NCBI GenBank assembly: GCA_018873225.1
Contig: JAEILZ010000004.1
Location: forward strand, 3,224,001 to 3,288,000
DNA from: [Phialemoniopsis] sp. UDSM-2020
Taxonomy: Eukaryota; Ascomycota; Sordariomycetes; Thyridiales; Thyridiaceae
DNA length: 64,000 nt
Direction of reading: 5' to 3'
Shown: piece by piece, positions 46,801-61,800 of the stretch
Layout of the letters: every line of letters begins with the position of its first letter
Position numbering within the stretch: the first letter of the stretch is position 1
The notes under the pieces: generated by a model
Database searches by the model: none
Told to the model about the DNA's origin: nothing
What the model saw: the letters and a program-made list of their open reading frames with translations, nothing else
Program-made: the position numbers and the translations under genes

Positions 46801-49800
46801 TGATGGCATGCAAACGCAGCCACCGTAAGACAGGGTTGTCAAGATCTCGCTGTTGCTAACATCAAAGCTAGCAGCTGCGAACTGGAGCGTTCGGGTGGTG
46901 TCACTGAACCCCATCAAGGAGCCCTGTGCCTGGATCATACTGCTCAGGGAAGAGTGTGTTAACACCACTCCTTTGGGTGTGCCAGTACTGCCCGAGGTAA
47001 AAGTGACAATGGCAGAGTTTGCTGAAGAGGCAATTGGCGATATGGTGGCGGAGTCGGAGGTAGTGGGAGAGTGTAGAAGAGACTGCAACAGGGCTGTGTC
47101 CACCACAACAACCTGGGTATTGTCAAGCTTGAAGTGCTCGGCGTGACGACCATCGGTAAGTAACACCTTGGGGTGCACTTGATCGATCATGGTTTTGATG
47201 CGCTCCAGGGGATGAGCCGTGTTGAGAGGGACACAAGCGCCGCCCGCGTGCAGGATGGCAAGCATGGCCACCACCGTGCACAGAGACTTGTCGAGGTAGA
47301 TCGGCACCAGAGACTCGGGCCCCACGCCATATTCCCGGAGATGGAGTGCCAGCCGGACCGCCAAGGTGGACAGTTGACTGTATGAGAGATTACCGTCCCA
47401 TGCGCATACGGCAGGAGCCTCGGGCTGTTTGGTGACTTGACGTGCTATCATGTTATGAATGCATTCCTTGGCCGGGGAGAGCAATGTGTTGTTCCACGCA
47501 GTGATCTGTTCTAGCTCTTGGGCACTAATGAGGGCTAGGTCATGCAGCTTGGTCTGCTGGGTCTGCGGGTCCAGGAGGATGCCGCTGAATCGGGCCAGTT
47601 GGTTCAACAGCTTCTGGACTGTCTCCGCGCTCATGACAGTATCATCGTACTTGGCCTCAACCTGAGCACCTTGGTCTGTGAGACTGCACTCGATGACGAG
47701 AGCGTAGGACTCAAACCCTGCAGATGCGACAGAAGCCGTTGTGTCGGTGTCCGTACGAAGAACACTTGATCGACCCAGCTTTTGAGCATTTGGCTGGACG
47801 ACAAACAGATGCCGCAGCTCCAACGACTGGTGATTGCCCGCGACCGACTTGCGAATATTGCGAAGCCCGACGTGCTCATACGGCATCATCTCGACGGCCT
47901 GGCGGTCGATGGCCTGTAGGTACTCACGCACGGTGTCGTCCTGACGTAGCGAGATGCGCATCGGCACAGTTGTGATTGTCGGCGCGGCCATTTCGGCAAT
48001 GTGAGGCAGCGGGGCATTCCGTCCCGACAGCGTCATGGCGAATATCACGTCGTCAGTCGCTGTGTGAGTTGCGACTGCCAGTGCCCAGGCAGCGCGAAGA
48101 ACATTCGCCGTCGATGAGGTAGAAGTAGCTGATGGGGCCAATGTGAGAGTTTGAATCATGGACCTATTGGGTCTGGCTTGGTATGTTGTCGAAGGCAAGC
48201 TGGGGAACCCTAGGGGCAGATCGCCTCGACCGATTTGCGAGTTCCAAAAGTCGTAAGAAGCACTGACGTCTGTTTCGCTGACGAAGCGGATGAAACGGTT
48301 GAATGGCAGTGCCTTTGGAATCTTCTGCTGGTTGTAGAGCTGGCTGAGGCTGCCGAGCAAGATGTCAAGTGTCCATCCGTCGTAGATGGCGTGGTGAAGA
48401 GTCCACAAAAATGTCCAACGTCCTGGATCGTCGCTGGCGCTGGACTGTGACTGCACCAGTCCGTACCGGACAAGTGCATCTCCATATCGCATGGGTCTTT
48501 GCTTGTCTTTGGTCATGTAATCATCAACCGAGTCCGGATACTGCCAGACCGTCTGACGATTGCGCGTCACGACCTGGACCAGATTATCGCCACCTAGTGA
48601 AGGCACTATACGTGTTCGTAGGATAGGGTAGTGATCGAGGAGCTGGGACCACGCTTGCTTGAATGTTGCGATATCGGTCGCTGTGTCCAAAGGAAACATG
48701 TTGCGGTTGATATACGTGTCTCCTGGTAACAAAGATGCCTCCATCAGGCCTTCTTGTAGAGGGGTGCAAGGGTAAACATCCTCGATATCTTCAACAGCCA
48801 CGTCACATTGAGCAGATAGATGCTCGAGCGCACTTGGCATATCATCATGCGTGAGAGACCAGAGGGCAAAAGGAGCGATGTCGGCGGTATCATTGGGGAG
48901 GCGTGTTGATCCTGTCTTTTCCAACATGGCTGTTAGTTCGCAGAGTTTGGGGTGGCCAAATATGTCAGCCACGGCGAACTGTAAACCGACTCTTGGAGAC
49001 ATGGAGACAAGCTTGATAGCACTGATGGAATCGCCACCCAGCATGAAGAAACTGTCGTCTAGCCCGATGGACTCAGTTGGGACTCCAAGCACATCTGCCC
49101 AGAGCGATTGCATCTGTAACTCAAGATTTGTGGCGGGTTCCCTCTTTTGTGCAGAGGAAAGACGGTACGGTGCCATCTCATCTTCATTAACATCCTGTAG
49201 CATGCGTCGAAGGCCTACTCGGTCCACCTTGCCGGACCTGCTCAGTGGCAACTTGGCCAGTGGCACGAAGACGGTAGGGATCATGTAAGGGGGCAGCATT
49301 GAGGTCAATGCGGTTTGCACCTTGGCCATTTCGGTCTGAAACGTTTCCGTGATTTGGAAAGGACCGTTGTCGCTGTCGCCGCCACCCAGGGCCACAAAAG
49401 CGGCGAGAGCCTGCCTCGGGCTTTGTCTGTGCGTCGCGGTGTTGCTGGTCACCATCTCGACAGCCACGCCAAGATTATCAGGAATGAGGGACTGGAGATG
49501 ATGCTCGACCTGGCCGACCTCGACGCGCTGCCCGCGGATCTTGACCTGGGTATCTTTGCGCCCCATGTAGAGGAGAGTGCCCGAGCCATCGGTTGCATAG
49601 CGGACCAGATCTCCCGTCTTGTACATCCGGCGACCTTGGCCGGCTCCAGTCGACCACAGCGGGTCTTTGATAAATGCTTCTCGTGTTTTGTCGGCATCGT
49701 CGAGGTAACCCTTCGCCAGAATTGGACCCTCGATGACGAGCTCGCCCACCGTTCCGATGGGCATCAGCCGGTCGTGGTTGGCCGGATCGACAACCCACAA

Positions 49801-52800
49801 AGCACAACCCAAACCCTTGCCAATATCTACGGATGTAGCGTTCGTTTGGAGATGAGACATCGAAGTCCAGATGCTCGCCTCCGAAGGGCCATAGCTATTC
49901 AACAGACGGACACTCGATGCCCACTTCGCGACGTGATCCTGCGTCACGGCTTCACCACCAAGTGCAAGGTGCCGTAAACTGGGGAAGGCTTTCGGTTCGA
50001 GCTGATTGGCAAGACTAGGTGTGAGGAACAGCCAGTTGACATCATACTCGCTCACCACCTCTGCGAGGCGGTTCAGACGGTCATGCTCCGAGGGCACGCA
50101 GATACAACCCCCATGGAACAGAGTGGTGAGAACTTCGCTATTGCTCACGTCGAAACTTGCGGCTGCAAAGTGCAGCACCCTTGTAGACGTATCGAAGCCC
50201 ATCTGGGGTCCCTGCGCGCGCATCATGGTAGATAGCGAAGAGTGGGTTAGCACAATGCCCTTGGGTTTGCCTGTCGTTCCGGAGGTGAAGACCACAACGG
50301 CGGCGCTGGCAGGGTCTGATGATGGCAGATGACGGTCTCCAAGTGAAGAGAGTGACTCAATGAAAGGTCGATCGACGGCGATGCCATTTTCGAATAAAGA
50401 TAAGTGATCCCTACTCGTCAGAACGGATGTAGCGCCGACAGCAGTCATGATGGACCGGCTATGCTCAATGGGGAAAGCAGTATTGAGCGGCACGTACGCA
50501 GCGCCTGCCTTCAACACTGCCAGCATCGACACGATCACCCACGCGGATTTGTCAAAGTAGAGAGGGACGATAACCTCTGGAGCGAGATTCAGGCTGTCTA
50601 CTAGATAACGAGCCAATCGGGAGGACAAGTCATCTAGCTCGCGGTACGATAGCTCGGCGTCCCAGGAACAGATAGCTTGTTTGTCAGGCTGGGTCACCGC
50701 CCACTGTGACACTACGGCATGGAGACACTCACTCGAGTCTCGGAGGGCATGGACATCGTTCCATTGCATGATCTGCTCCACATCCTCCGGTGGTGCGATT
50801 GTCAGGTCACACAAGCGTGTTGGGCTGTTTGTCGTCATTGATAGAACGGTAGCCAGGTGGCCAAAAAGTCCAAGTAGTTGTCGGATCTGGAACTGGTCGA
50901 CAACATTGTCGTCGAACCGTGCCGAGATACGCACAGCGCCCTCGTCCTCAACATCGCACTCCACGACCAGTGCGTACGAGTCAAAGCCGAAAATGGCACC
51001 CTCGGCGCCGTCACTTGTGCGCAGTGGGCGCATGAGCGTCTCATCTCCCTCCGTCATTACAGATGCAGAAGACGGTTGAATGACGAAAAGGTGCTTTAAG
51101 TCAAGGGCGATACGTGTACCCATCTTGATGTCCCGGATGTTTTGGAGACCCGTATGCTCGTACGGCATCATGTCAACAGATTGCTGCCTATTCCGTTCAA
51201 GATATTGATCGACCGTCTGATTGGCGTCGATGCGGCAGCGAATGGGGACGGTTGCAGTGGTTGGTGCCGCCATGGCTACCACATTGGCGACGGGTGCGTT
51301 TCTGCCGGAAAGGGTGATGGCGAAGATCACATCGTCTGATGACGTGGCCTTGGTCAGAGCCAAGGCCCAAGCGGCCCGCAAGACCGTGGGCATTGAGTGC
51401 AGTGTTGACGGAAGGATCAGTGAGAGTGTCTCCGACTTGTTAGGATGAGGTTGATAAGTGGCAGAGGGCAGGGTAGGGAAGCCGAGCGGCAGATCTCCAT
51501 CGAGCTGCTCGTTCCAAAACTCGAGAGCACCTTGCTGGTTGGTCTGCTGGATGTAATTGATGAAGGAGTTGAAAGGCACTGATTCGACAGTGCCTGCCTG
51601 GCCTTGGTATGATCTGAGGAAGCTTTCGAACAGCAGCTTCAGACTCCAGCCGTCGTACACGGCGTGATGTAGTGTCCATATGAAAACTCGGTCCCCTTGT
51701 TGGCCCTCGACAAGTCCAAACCTTACCAATGGATCGCCATGTAGCATTGGAGTAGTGTTATCTGCTTCCATGTACTCTTCTAGGGATCTCGCCTTGCTCC
51801 ATGAAAGCGGGTTGGATGTCACGACCTGCACTGACTTGAGCTCCCCGAGACGAATGATGCGGGTTCTCATGATGGGGTGAGCCTCGATCACCTGGTCCCA
51901 AGCGGATATGAACGCTTCGGTGTTGACCGAGTCATCAAGAGCGAAGACATTGCGACTGATGTATGTACCGGGATTGAGCAGAGACAACTCGATAAGTCCT
52001 TCCTGGAGAGGGGCACAAGGGTACACATCCTCTATGTCATCGACGGCTACATGACACTCATCGGCGACCATCTCGAGCGCGGTTGACAGATCTGAGAACC
52101 CATGTTTCCATAGAGAGAAAGGTGGGATGTCCGAGGCTTGCTCGGACGACGTGCGACTGACGGCCGCAATGTCGCAGAGCTTCGGGCACCGGAACAAATC
52201 AGCCACGGTGAAAGTCAGGCCAGCCTTGGACGCAAGAGACACCAGGCGAATAGCACTGATAGAATCCCCGCCTAGTTGGAAGAATGAATCTTCGGCCCCG
52301 ATGGTGTCCTCGCCGGTTTGCAAGACCTTGGACCACAGGCTGCGCATCTGAAATTGGAGCGACGACTGAGGCGCAGTCTTGGAAATCGAAGCCAGGCGGA
52401 AGGGCTTGAGTTCTTCGTCGCTGAGGTCTGATAGTAGGTTGCGCAGGACTCGGCGATCCAACTTCCCTGATGCGGTCATGGGAAGGCGTTTAATGGGGAC
52501 AAAGACGGTCGGGACCATGTAAGGCGGGACTGCGTCGAGGAGTTCCGTCTGAAGCTGATGCATTTCTTTCTGGAAGCCATCCGAGGGAACCATGACATCG
52601 TCGATGTTGGATGAATTGGCTGAGAACGAAGCCTCGTCATCAACCATCTCAATGTAGGCGCCCAGAGTCTTGCGGGATGGCTGGTGCTTGGAGAAGACGA
52701 GGTCCACGGCCACTTTGGCTGTTCGCGATGGCTCTAAAAGCCGCTGGAGGTGGTATTCAACTTGATCGATCTCCACGCGCTGGCCACGCATCTTGATCTG

Positions 52801-55800
52801 CGTATCCTTGCGACCCATGTATATCATAGACCCGTCCGTTGAGTATGCGACGAGATCGCCTGTCTTGTACATACGGCGGTTGACGTCTTGGCGATGGCCA
52901 TGATCTTGCCCTTGCGCGTCAAGCTTGGCCCAAGCAGGGTTCAGAATGAAGGCTTCGTCTGTGCGCTTAGTATCACCAAGGTACTCCCGAGCTAAAATCG
53001 GGCCCTCGATGAGCAATTCTCCGGTGGAACCAATGGGTGACAGTCTATTGTGGTTGGACGGGTCAACCACCCAGAGCTTGCAACCAAGTCCTCTGCCAAT
53101 ATTCGTTGGAAGAATACCCGGCTCCTTGCCCAGGAGTGCCATGGACGTCCAGATGCTAGCCTCGGAAGGGCCATAGCTGTTGAGTAGGCGGACTTCGCTG
53201 GCCCAGGTGTCCACAAGGCTCTGGGTGATGGATTCGCCGCCCAGAGCTAGGAACTGCAAGCCGGGAACAGAGGCCGGGTCGATCTGGGATGCTAAGCTTG
53301 GAGTCAGGAACAGCCAATTGGCGCGAAGCCTAGCCACCGCCCCAGCCAAGTCATTCAATCGCTCATGCTCAGAAGGGACGCATACACATGCACCGTGATA
53401 AAGGGTCGTAAAGACTTCGCTGTTGGCTACATCGAAGCTGGGGGCTGCAAAGGCGAGGGTTCGTGTGGTTGTAGAGAAACCCATCGATGGCCCTTGGGCA
53501 TGCATCATGGTGCAGAGTGACGAGTGGGTCAGGACGACCCCTTTGGGGGTTCCAGTGCTACCCGATGTAAATACAATGACAGCTGCGTTGTCGGAGTTGT
53601 GGGTGGCCGTCATCTCATCGATATGCTCATCGGTTGGCAAAGGCAGTGATCCAAGAAACTCCAAGTCCACAGATATCGAGTTCTTGAACTTGTGCGCGTG
53701 GTCTTTTGTCGTTATTACCACTGGAGCGGCCACTGCTTCGATAATGGCCTCGGTATGTCGTGCTGGATGTGCCGGGTTGAGCGGGACGTATGTACCCCCG
53801 GCTTTGAGAATAGCCAACATCGCGACGATGGCCCAGCGAGACTTATCAAAGTACACTGGAACCTTGACCTCGGCCTTGATGCCGAGACTCTTGAGGTGAC
53901 CGGCTAGTTGCATAGCAAGCTGATCGAGCTCGCAATACGACAAGTTGCCGTCCCACGCGCAGACAGCCTGTGCCACCGGCTGTTGTAGGGCTTGTCGTCT
54001 GACCGCATGATCGAGACAGTCATTCACTGGTTCCATGGTAGTGCCTCCCTGGTTGTTCCAAGCAAGGATTTGCTGTATATCCTCCTCGGACGCCATTGGG
54101 AGGTCAAAGAGCCGCGTCGAGGGAGCTTCAGTCAATAGCAACAGAATCAGGTGCTGAAATTGGCTGAGCAGACGCTGTGTCTGTTCCTCAGTGATCACTT
54201 CCTTGTCGTACCTGGCTTCGATGTGAGCGTCGTGTGGGCCGATACTACACTCCACAACCAAGGCATATGAGTCGAAACCCTTCAGTGGTGCTGCGTTGGG
54301 ATCCAATGAAGCCAGGGGCTTATCGCTCTCCTGCTGTTCCTCTGCTGCCTCCTTACGAACGGTGGGCTGAATAACAAAAAGGGTGTTTAGTTCCAGGGAC
54401 TTGCCGATGTTCTGAAGACCGGTGTGCTCGAAAGGCATCATGTCGATGGACTTGCGCTGCGTGGCGGAGAGGTATTGTGAGATGGTCTTGGACGAGTCAA
54501 TCCGTCTCCTGATGGGTACTGTCGTGATGGTTGGGGCGGCCATCTCCGCAATGCGCGGGACAGGTGCGTTGCGGCCGGAGAGGGCCATGGCATACATGAC
54601 GTCGTCGGTCGTTGTGTGCATCGACAGCGCCAGTGGCCACGCAGCCTGGAGGATGTTGGGTACGGACTGTTGGCTGACACCAAGGGGTAGAGTCACGAGC
54701 TGGGTGATGGAGCTGTCCGGACGGGGCTGGAAATTTGCCGTAGGTAAAGCTGGGTAACTTGTAGGCAGCTCGCCCTCGAGCTCAGATTGCCAGAATGCCG
54801 CAGCGGCGCTGCTGTCTATGTTGCTGAGATAGTGAACGAACCCATTGAAAGGGACACATGGAGAAATCGTGTGCCCTTCGTAGAGTTGACTCAAGTCGTC
54901 GAGGATGAGCTTGAGCGTCCAACCATCGTAGATTGAGTGATGGATCGTCCACACAAACTTTCTTGCCACGCCTTCGGGACCACTGACGATGCAGAATCGA
55001 GCCAGCGGTGAACCATGAGTGAAACCCTGGGCTTGGTCATGTTTGACGTACTCGTCGAGATCTGTGCCATGCTGCCATTTTAGAACCTCCTGGACCACAA
55101 CTTGGACGAAGGCTGACTCCCGGTCAGCGTCAGGGACGATCCGAGTGCGAAGAATGGAGTGCTGCTGATAATTCAATGACCAAGCCTGCATGAACCGTTG
55201 TGTAGGTACAGAATCCGGAAGGTCGAAAATGATGCGGTTGGTGTAGGCTTGGGGCTGTCTGATCGTGATGGCCATCAGGCCAACCTGAAGCGGCGTACAA
55301 CCATAGATGTCTGCGATCCGATGAGGCTCCACTCCGCACTGGTGGGCAATGCGGCCAAGCTGTTGGTGGCGGTCGTTCGCAGTATGTCCATTCCACAGAC
55401 TGAAGGGTTCGAGAGGCTGCTGACGCTCAACATGACTTGCGGAGGGATCATCAGATGCCCGGGCGACAGTGGCAAGGTCACGGAGTCGCGGGCGTTCGAA
55501 TATGTCGGCCACAGTCAATCGGATACCTTGCTTCTCACCCGCAGCAACGAGACGCATCGCCGCGATCGAGTCACCTCCCATCTGCATGAAGCTGTCGTTG
55601 GCCCCGATGGAGTCAAGCTGGACACCTAGTATCTGACACCACATGTCCCGCATTCGTAGCTCCATTTCTGTTGATGGCTGTAGTCTGGTGGCACCATCGA
55701 TAGGAGTCTCCAGAGAGTATTTGTGTGCGTCCAGCTGGTTCGCTACCTGCCTCAAGCGCTTTCTGTCGAGCTTGCCGTTGGTATTCGTTGGCAGACTGCT

Positions 55801-58800
55801 GACCGAAATGTACATGGAAGGGATCATGTATTGCGGAAGGTGATCCCTCAGCATAGATGGCAGATCTGCCAAAGCGGTACGCATTGAGTCATCCATAGGC
55901 AAGTGAATAGCCTCTTCTTGTGTTTCTTCCGCTGCGACGGGGTTCTCTCCGGTAGTAACGATGAAAGCCGCAAGAATGTGCTTGTAGTTGTCGTCGTCCC
56001 GACTGGTTGCGAGCTCCACTGCTACACCACCACAAGTCGGAAGAAGTGTCTGCAGGCCGGCTTGCAGCTGGCGCTCAATCTCTCCGAGCTCTATACGTTG
56101 ACCATTGATCTTCACTTGCGTATCCTTACGTCCAAGATACGTGACTGAGCCATCCTCGTTGAATCGAGCGAGGTCGCCTGTTTTATACATGCGTTTTCCA
56201 CTCGGCAGCCCATATTCCTGGACCCAGGAAGGGTCAATCAAGAAGCTTGCAGAGGTCAAGCCTTCGTTGCCGATGTACTCTTTGGCAAGCAATGGGCCCT
56301 CGGCTAGCAGCTCGCCGATGCAGCCAATTGGACTTAAGAGATTGGTGTTGTCCGGATCCACAACCCAAAGCCTGGTCGCAACGCCTCGGCCAATGTTGGA
56401 TCCCTGTGACTCGTGTGCAATCGATCGATTCAGCGAGGTATTGAGACCTGCCTCGGCTGGGCCAAAGGCATTCATGATCTTGACGTGCCCCATCCAGTGC
56501 GCAATTGTCTCACTGGTGGCCAGCTCGCCAGTGAGGACAAGCGTTTTCAAGTCGGGTACAGATTCGGGGTCAACGAGTCCTGCAACGGTGGGTGTCAACT
56601 GAACCAAGTCAGCCCGGGTGGACGCCAGCGCCTTCCCGAGCTCGTTCATCAATTGAGCCTCTGATGCAATGCAGACGCAGCCACCGCGTGACAAGGTACA
56701 GAAGACGTCTTGCAAGTGAACATCGAACACGTAAGACGTGAATTGGAAGACCCTGGTTCCTTGTTTGATGTCGAGTGCTGTAGCCATAGCTGCCACCGCC
56801 GCGGACAGTGCTCCGTGCTCGAGTATGAATCCCTTGGGAACACCAGTACTGCCGCTCGTGTACATGATCACAGCTGCGTCGCTCGGCTGTGCGTTCACGG
56901 CGCTGAGTGTAGCATGATCGGATTGCGGGAGTGTCGCAAACAGTTCCTGGTCAACCGAGATGATCGAGCCCTTGCCGGCATCAAGATCGGCGATACCTCG
57001 AACTCTGGCCTCATACTGGTCCGCGAGAAGAACAACACGAGCTCGACTGCTTTGCAAAACCGTCTTAATCCGGCCATCGGGATGCTTCGGGCTAAGCTGC
57101 ACAAGCACAGCCCCTGCCTTCAGAACCGCTAGCATGGCGACGAGGGCCCATTTTGACTTGTCGAAGTAGAGGGCTACCACATCATCCCTTCGTACACCCA
57201 GGGCAACGAGGCGAGTCGCTAATCTTGTCGTCAAGCCATGCAGCTCTGCATACGTGAGCTGGCCATCCCACGCGTCAATGGCTAGAAGGTCTGGCGTCTT
57301 GCTCACTTGTGCGTCGACGATGTGGTGTAGTGTTTCATCAGCCAATGGCAGCTGGATGTCCGAGTTCCAATGAACCATCTGCTGTACGTCTTGAGGGGCA
57401 GCAGCACCGAACTGAACGACATCCAGTTGTTCGTGAGCAGCTTCAGTATGGCTGATGGACGCGAGCCTCGTGGCAATGTGCGCGAAGTGATCGGTCAGGT
57501 GGTCGACAAGGTGATGAGATAAGATGGCTGCATCGTACTTGACATCGATAAACACTTCTGATCCGTCAATTCCACACTCTACAACGAGTGGGTAAGAATG
57601 GAAGTCCAGCAGTGGCATTGCCTCCAGATTGGGTGTCGCCGACGATGATGAATGAGATTGTGTCTGCTGCTGAAGCGGCTGCATGACAAACAAATGATTG
57701 AGCTGGAGTTTTCGTGACTTGATCGACGCTTGGATGGACTGCAGGCCTGAGTGCTGGAATGGCATCATCTCAATCATCTGTTCATGTACAGAATCAAGGT
57801 ATTCCATTATGGGCTGGTTGCGCTTGACTTGTAGCCTCATCGGCACAGTGGTGATGGTTGGTCCCAACATCGCTGTGATGCCCGCCACGGGCGCGTCCCG
57901 ACCCGACAGCGCCTCTGCAAAGAGAACATCGTCGGTGCTTGAGAACTGGGCGATGGCGATGGCCCAGCTCGCTCGGAGCACAGTGGCTAGAGAGACATTG
58001 TGGGTCGACGACATGGCGGCAGTGAATTTCTTCTGCAACTCGCTGTTCGAGTGCGGTTCGTACGAAGATGTGACGTTGGATGGGAAGCTCATGGGCGTGT
58101 CGTTGCCGAGCTGCGATTGCCAGTAGGCAACTTCGATATCCGGATCGGTGCGTGACAGGAAGTTAATGTAGCGCTTATAAGGCACCGGCTTCTGCTGCGG
58201 GATAAGTCCTCGGGAAAAGACCTCTTCGACCTGCTTGAAGAGTAACTGGAAGGTCCACCCGTCGTATACTGCGTGGTGTGCCGCCCACACGAATGTCCGG
58301 CCGATGACATCGTAGCGGAAAAGAGGCTTGCCGTAAAACATGGTTTCTCGCTCTACCATGTGCCTGAAGTCCTCCACACTACGGGAAGGCGAGTGACGAG
58401 CTTCTGTCTCCGACTCGCTCTTGACTACAACTTGTAGAGATCTGGCATTGTGTGTCGCCACTGGGACGATACGCGTTCTCAAGATGGGATGCGCCGTCAC
58501 AGCGCTATGCCAGCCGTCGAGGAATCGCTTAGGATCGACAGTCTCGGCAAGTTGCATGGAGCCATGCCCAACATATGCCTTGTGTTGTCGCATGGTGATG
58601 GCTAAAAGACCCTCTTGAAGCGGCGTGCATGGATACACATCCTCGATCTGGTCTGCTGAGGTGCCACACTGCCGAGCTATTTCTTCAAGCTGATCCGCCC
58701 GCGTCTCTGATCCGTCGAGTGGCCAGAGAGCAAATGGCTCGATGTCCTCCTCCTCATCACTTATGCAGCTACTCAAGCTCTGCATCCGCGCTGCGGCATC

Positions 58801-61800
58801 GCGGAGCTTCGGATGCTTGAAGATGTCCGCAACAGTCAGGCTGAGATGCTCCTCACGACACATGGCTACCAAGTGCATCGCCGATACGGAATCCCCGCCA
58901 AGTTGGAAGAAGCTGTCTGTGGCGCCGATTTGATCGCGAGCTACGCTCAACACTCGAGCCCAAAGGCCTTGTAGTTGCTTTTCCCAGTCCGTGGAAGGCT
59001 CCTGCTTTGTCGCATCGAGTAGGCTAAAAGATGAGAGTTCCTCTGACGACAGGCGTGAAAAGGCGTGCCAAAGTGCTGTTCGATCTAGCTTTCCGGAAAT
59101 GTTGCTAGGGAGTTGACGGACTGGAATGAACACCGAGGGGATCATGTACTGGGGCAGGACGCCTGCCAGGGATGATTGTACATCTAGCAGGCGACTCTGG
59201 ACGCTACCAGAGAGCGGCAAGACGAGACCAAGGCCATTATCATTGTCCTGTAGGGCGCTTTCGACCTCAACAGGCCCCGCCTCAACAAGCTGAGCCATGA
59301 AGGCAGCAAGCACCGGCCGATCCGAGACGGTTGCAAGCTCGACGGCCACACCGGAAGACGCGAGCCGGCTTTGTGGAAGGCCTTCGATGAGACGCTGCTC
59401 TATCTCGCTGAGTTCCACTCGCTGACCACGTATTTTGACTTGATTATCCTTTCGACCGAGATAGACGAGAGATCCATCCGTGTCGTACCGTGCAAGGTCA
59501 CCCGTTTTATACAGCCGCTTGCCGGTCGGCAGATTGTGCAATCGAACCCAGTCAGGGTCCTGGATGAAAGCCGCGGAAGTCTTGAGGTCGTTGTCGAGGT
59601 AGCCCCTTGCCACCAGCGGACCTTCGATCAGTATCTCGCCAATACTTCCAGTCGGCTGTAGCAGGTTGTGGTCCTTGGGGTTGACTAGCCAAATTGCTCC
59701 GCTCAAGACATGTCCAATATTGTTCGTCTGTCCCACTGCGAGCTTGGGATTGCAAGTGGCAGCGATGGAACATTCCGTGGGCCCGTAGCCGTTCATCAGG
59801 GTTGCAGAATGCTGCTGCCATCGCGCCACAACGGCATCACTTGGTCTCTCACCCACCAATATCAGCGTCTGGATGAGAGGTAGGTCCGCAGGGTCGAGAA
59901 GGCTTGCGACTGTGTCTGTCACCGCGAGAAAATTGACCTCCATTTCGCGCAGAGCGGCCGATAAGTTGTTGGCTCTGTCCTGCTCCGACATGGTGCATAC
60001 CATGCCACCACGTTGGAGCGTCGTGAAGATCTCAGATATACTGGCATCAAAGGTGTAGGCGGCAAACTGCCCAACTCGAGTGCCGGGACCAATACCGTAC
60101 GCCGCGCCGTGAGCTGCTGCACTAGTGCACAACGACCTGTGCTCCAAGACAACACCCTTGGCAGTTCCTGTGGTGCCGGAAGTGTAGATGACGAAAGCGG
60201 CGTTGTCCGGCTTGGGCTGTGATGCAGTGGACTGGTCCTTTCGAGTCGTCCTCCCATCTTTGATTTGCTCGAGCAGCGCTCTCCCCACAGTGATGGTAGC
60301 GAATTGGGGCTTTTTAAAGAACGCTGTGTTGCTGTCCGTGTCTGAGTAGACAAGAATGATTGAAGCATTTGTCTGCGTGATGATGGCGTCGTTTCGAGCC
60401 TTTGGCCATGCTGGGTTCAATGGGACACATGTACCACCCGCTTTGAGGACGGCGAGTTGCGCCACGATCGCCCAAGTCGATTTCTCAAAGTACAGAGGAA
60501 CCTTCACTTCAGGCTGAACCCCAAGCTCCTGGAGATCAGACGCCAGCCTTGTCGAGAGCTGGTCGAGTTGCTTGTAAGTCAAATCACCATCCCAGGAGCG
60601 TAGTGCGACAGCTTCTGGGTGAAGAAGAGCCTGGTTCTGGAAGACATGATGGATGCACGAGTTTATGGGCTCCGTGGTCGGTAGTGCCTCGTTCCAAGAC
60701 AGAATACGACGCACGTCGGTCGGTGTCGCCGCTAACAAGTTGCTGAGCTTTGTCTCTTTGTCCACAGTAGCCAAGAGAGTCGAAAGCAAGAACTGGAATC
60801 GTTCGAAGAGGGTATTGATCTCGGCTGAAGTCAACACGGAGTCGTCATAGGTGAAATTGATGGTGACGTCCGAATTGCCATTAGTGTTGCACTCAATGAC
60901 CAGAGCATATGATCCAAAGTCGACCAAGGCGGGCGCTTTCTGTGCTTCCATACTGAGCGATTGCTCTTCTTGGTCTAGAGGAACAGCTGGTTGGACGATA
61001 AACAAGTGATTCATATCAAGTCGGTCCAACAGGCCGTGTCTCCGCATCACGTTCTGGATATTCTGTAGGCCGGTGTGCTGGAAAGGAATGAGTGCCACGT
61101 CCTGCTGGTAGATGGCATCAAGATATGATCTCATGGTTTGCTGGCTGTCCAAGGTCATCCGTACCGGCACGGTCGTTATCAGCGGGGCGGCGATCTTGTC
61201 AATGCCATGCACAGGGGTGTTGCGTCCCGACAGCGTCATGGCGAAGATGATGTCTTCGAATCCTGTATGAGCGGCCACAACCAGTCCCCAAACAGCGCGA
61301 AGAATGGTTGGTAGGGGTGTGGCAAGGTTCATGATCTCCTCGGGGTGAACGCTCCACAAGTGGTGACGAAGCTGCTGCCGAGCTCGTGGTTGGTAGGTGG
61401 CCGATGGTAGGCGGGGAAAGCTTGAAGGCGACTGTCCCTCGAGCTGCGACGTCCAGAACGCGTCGTTGGCTTGTGTCTCGGTACTTGTGATTAGGTGGCG
61501 GATGAAGCGCTTGAACGGCACCGCCCTGCTTGGTTCGTTTCCATGATAGGCGCTTGCGAGGTCATCAAGGAGCAACTTGAGTGTCCAGCCATCGTATGCG
61601 GCATGGTGCACTGTCCAAACAAAGTGATTCGAACCCTCCTGGTCATCCGAAACGAGGGCAAATCGCGAAAGTGGATCGCCGTAAGAAAACTGGCGACTTT
61701 CATCGGCAGAGACATACTCTGTGATGTTGACTGACCTTTGCCAGTCGATCGGCTCGTTGATGACGGCTTGATAGACCTTTGTATCCCCACCGCCAGCAGC

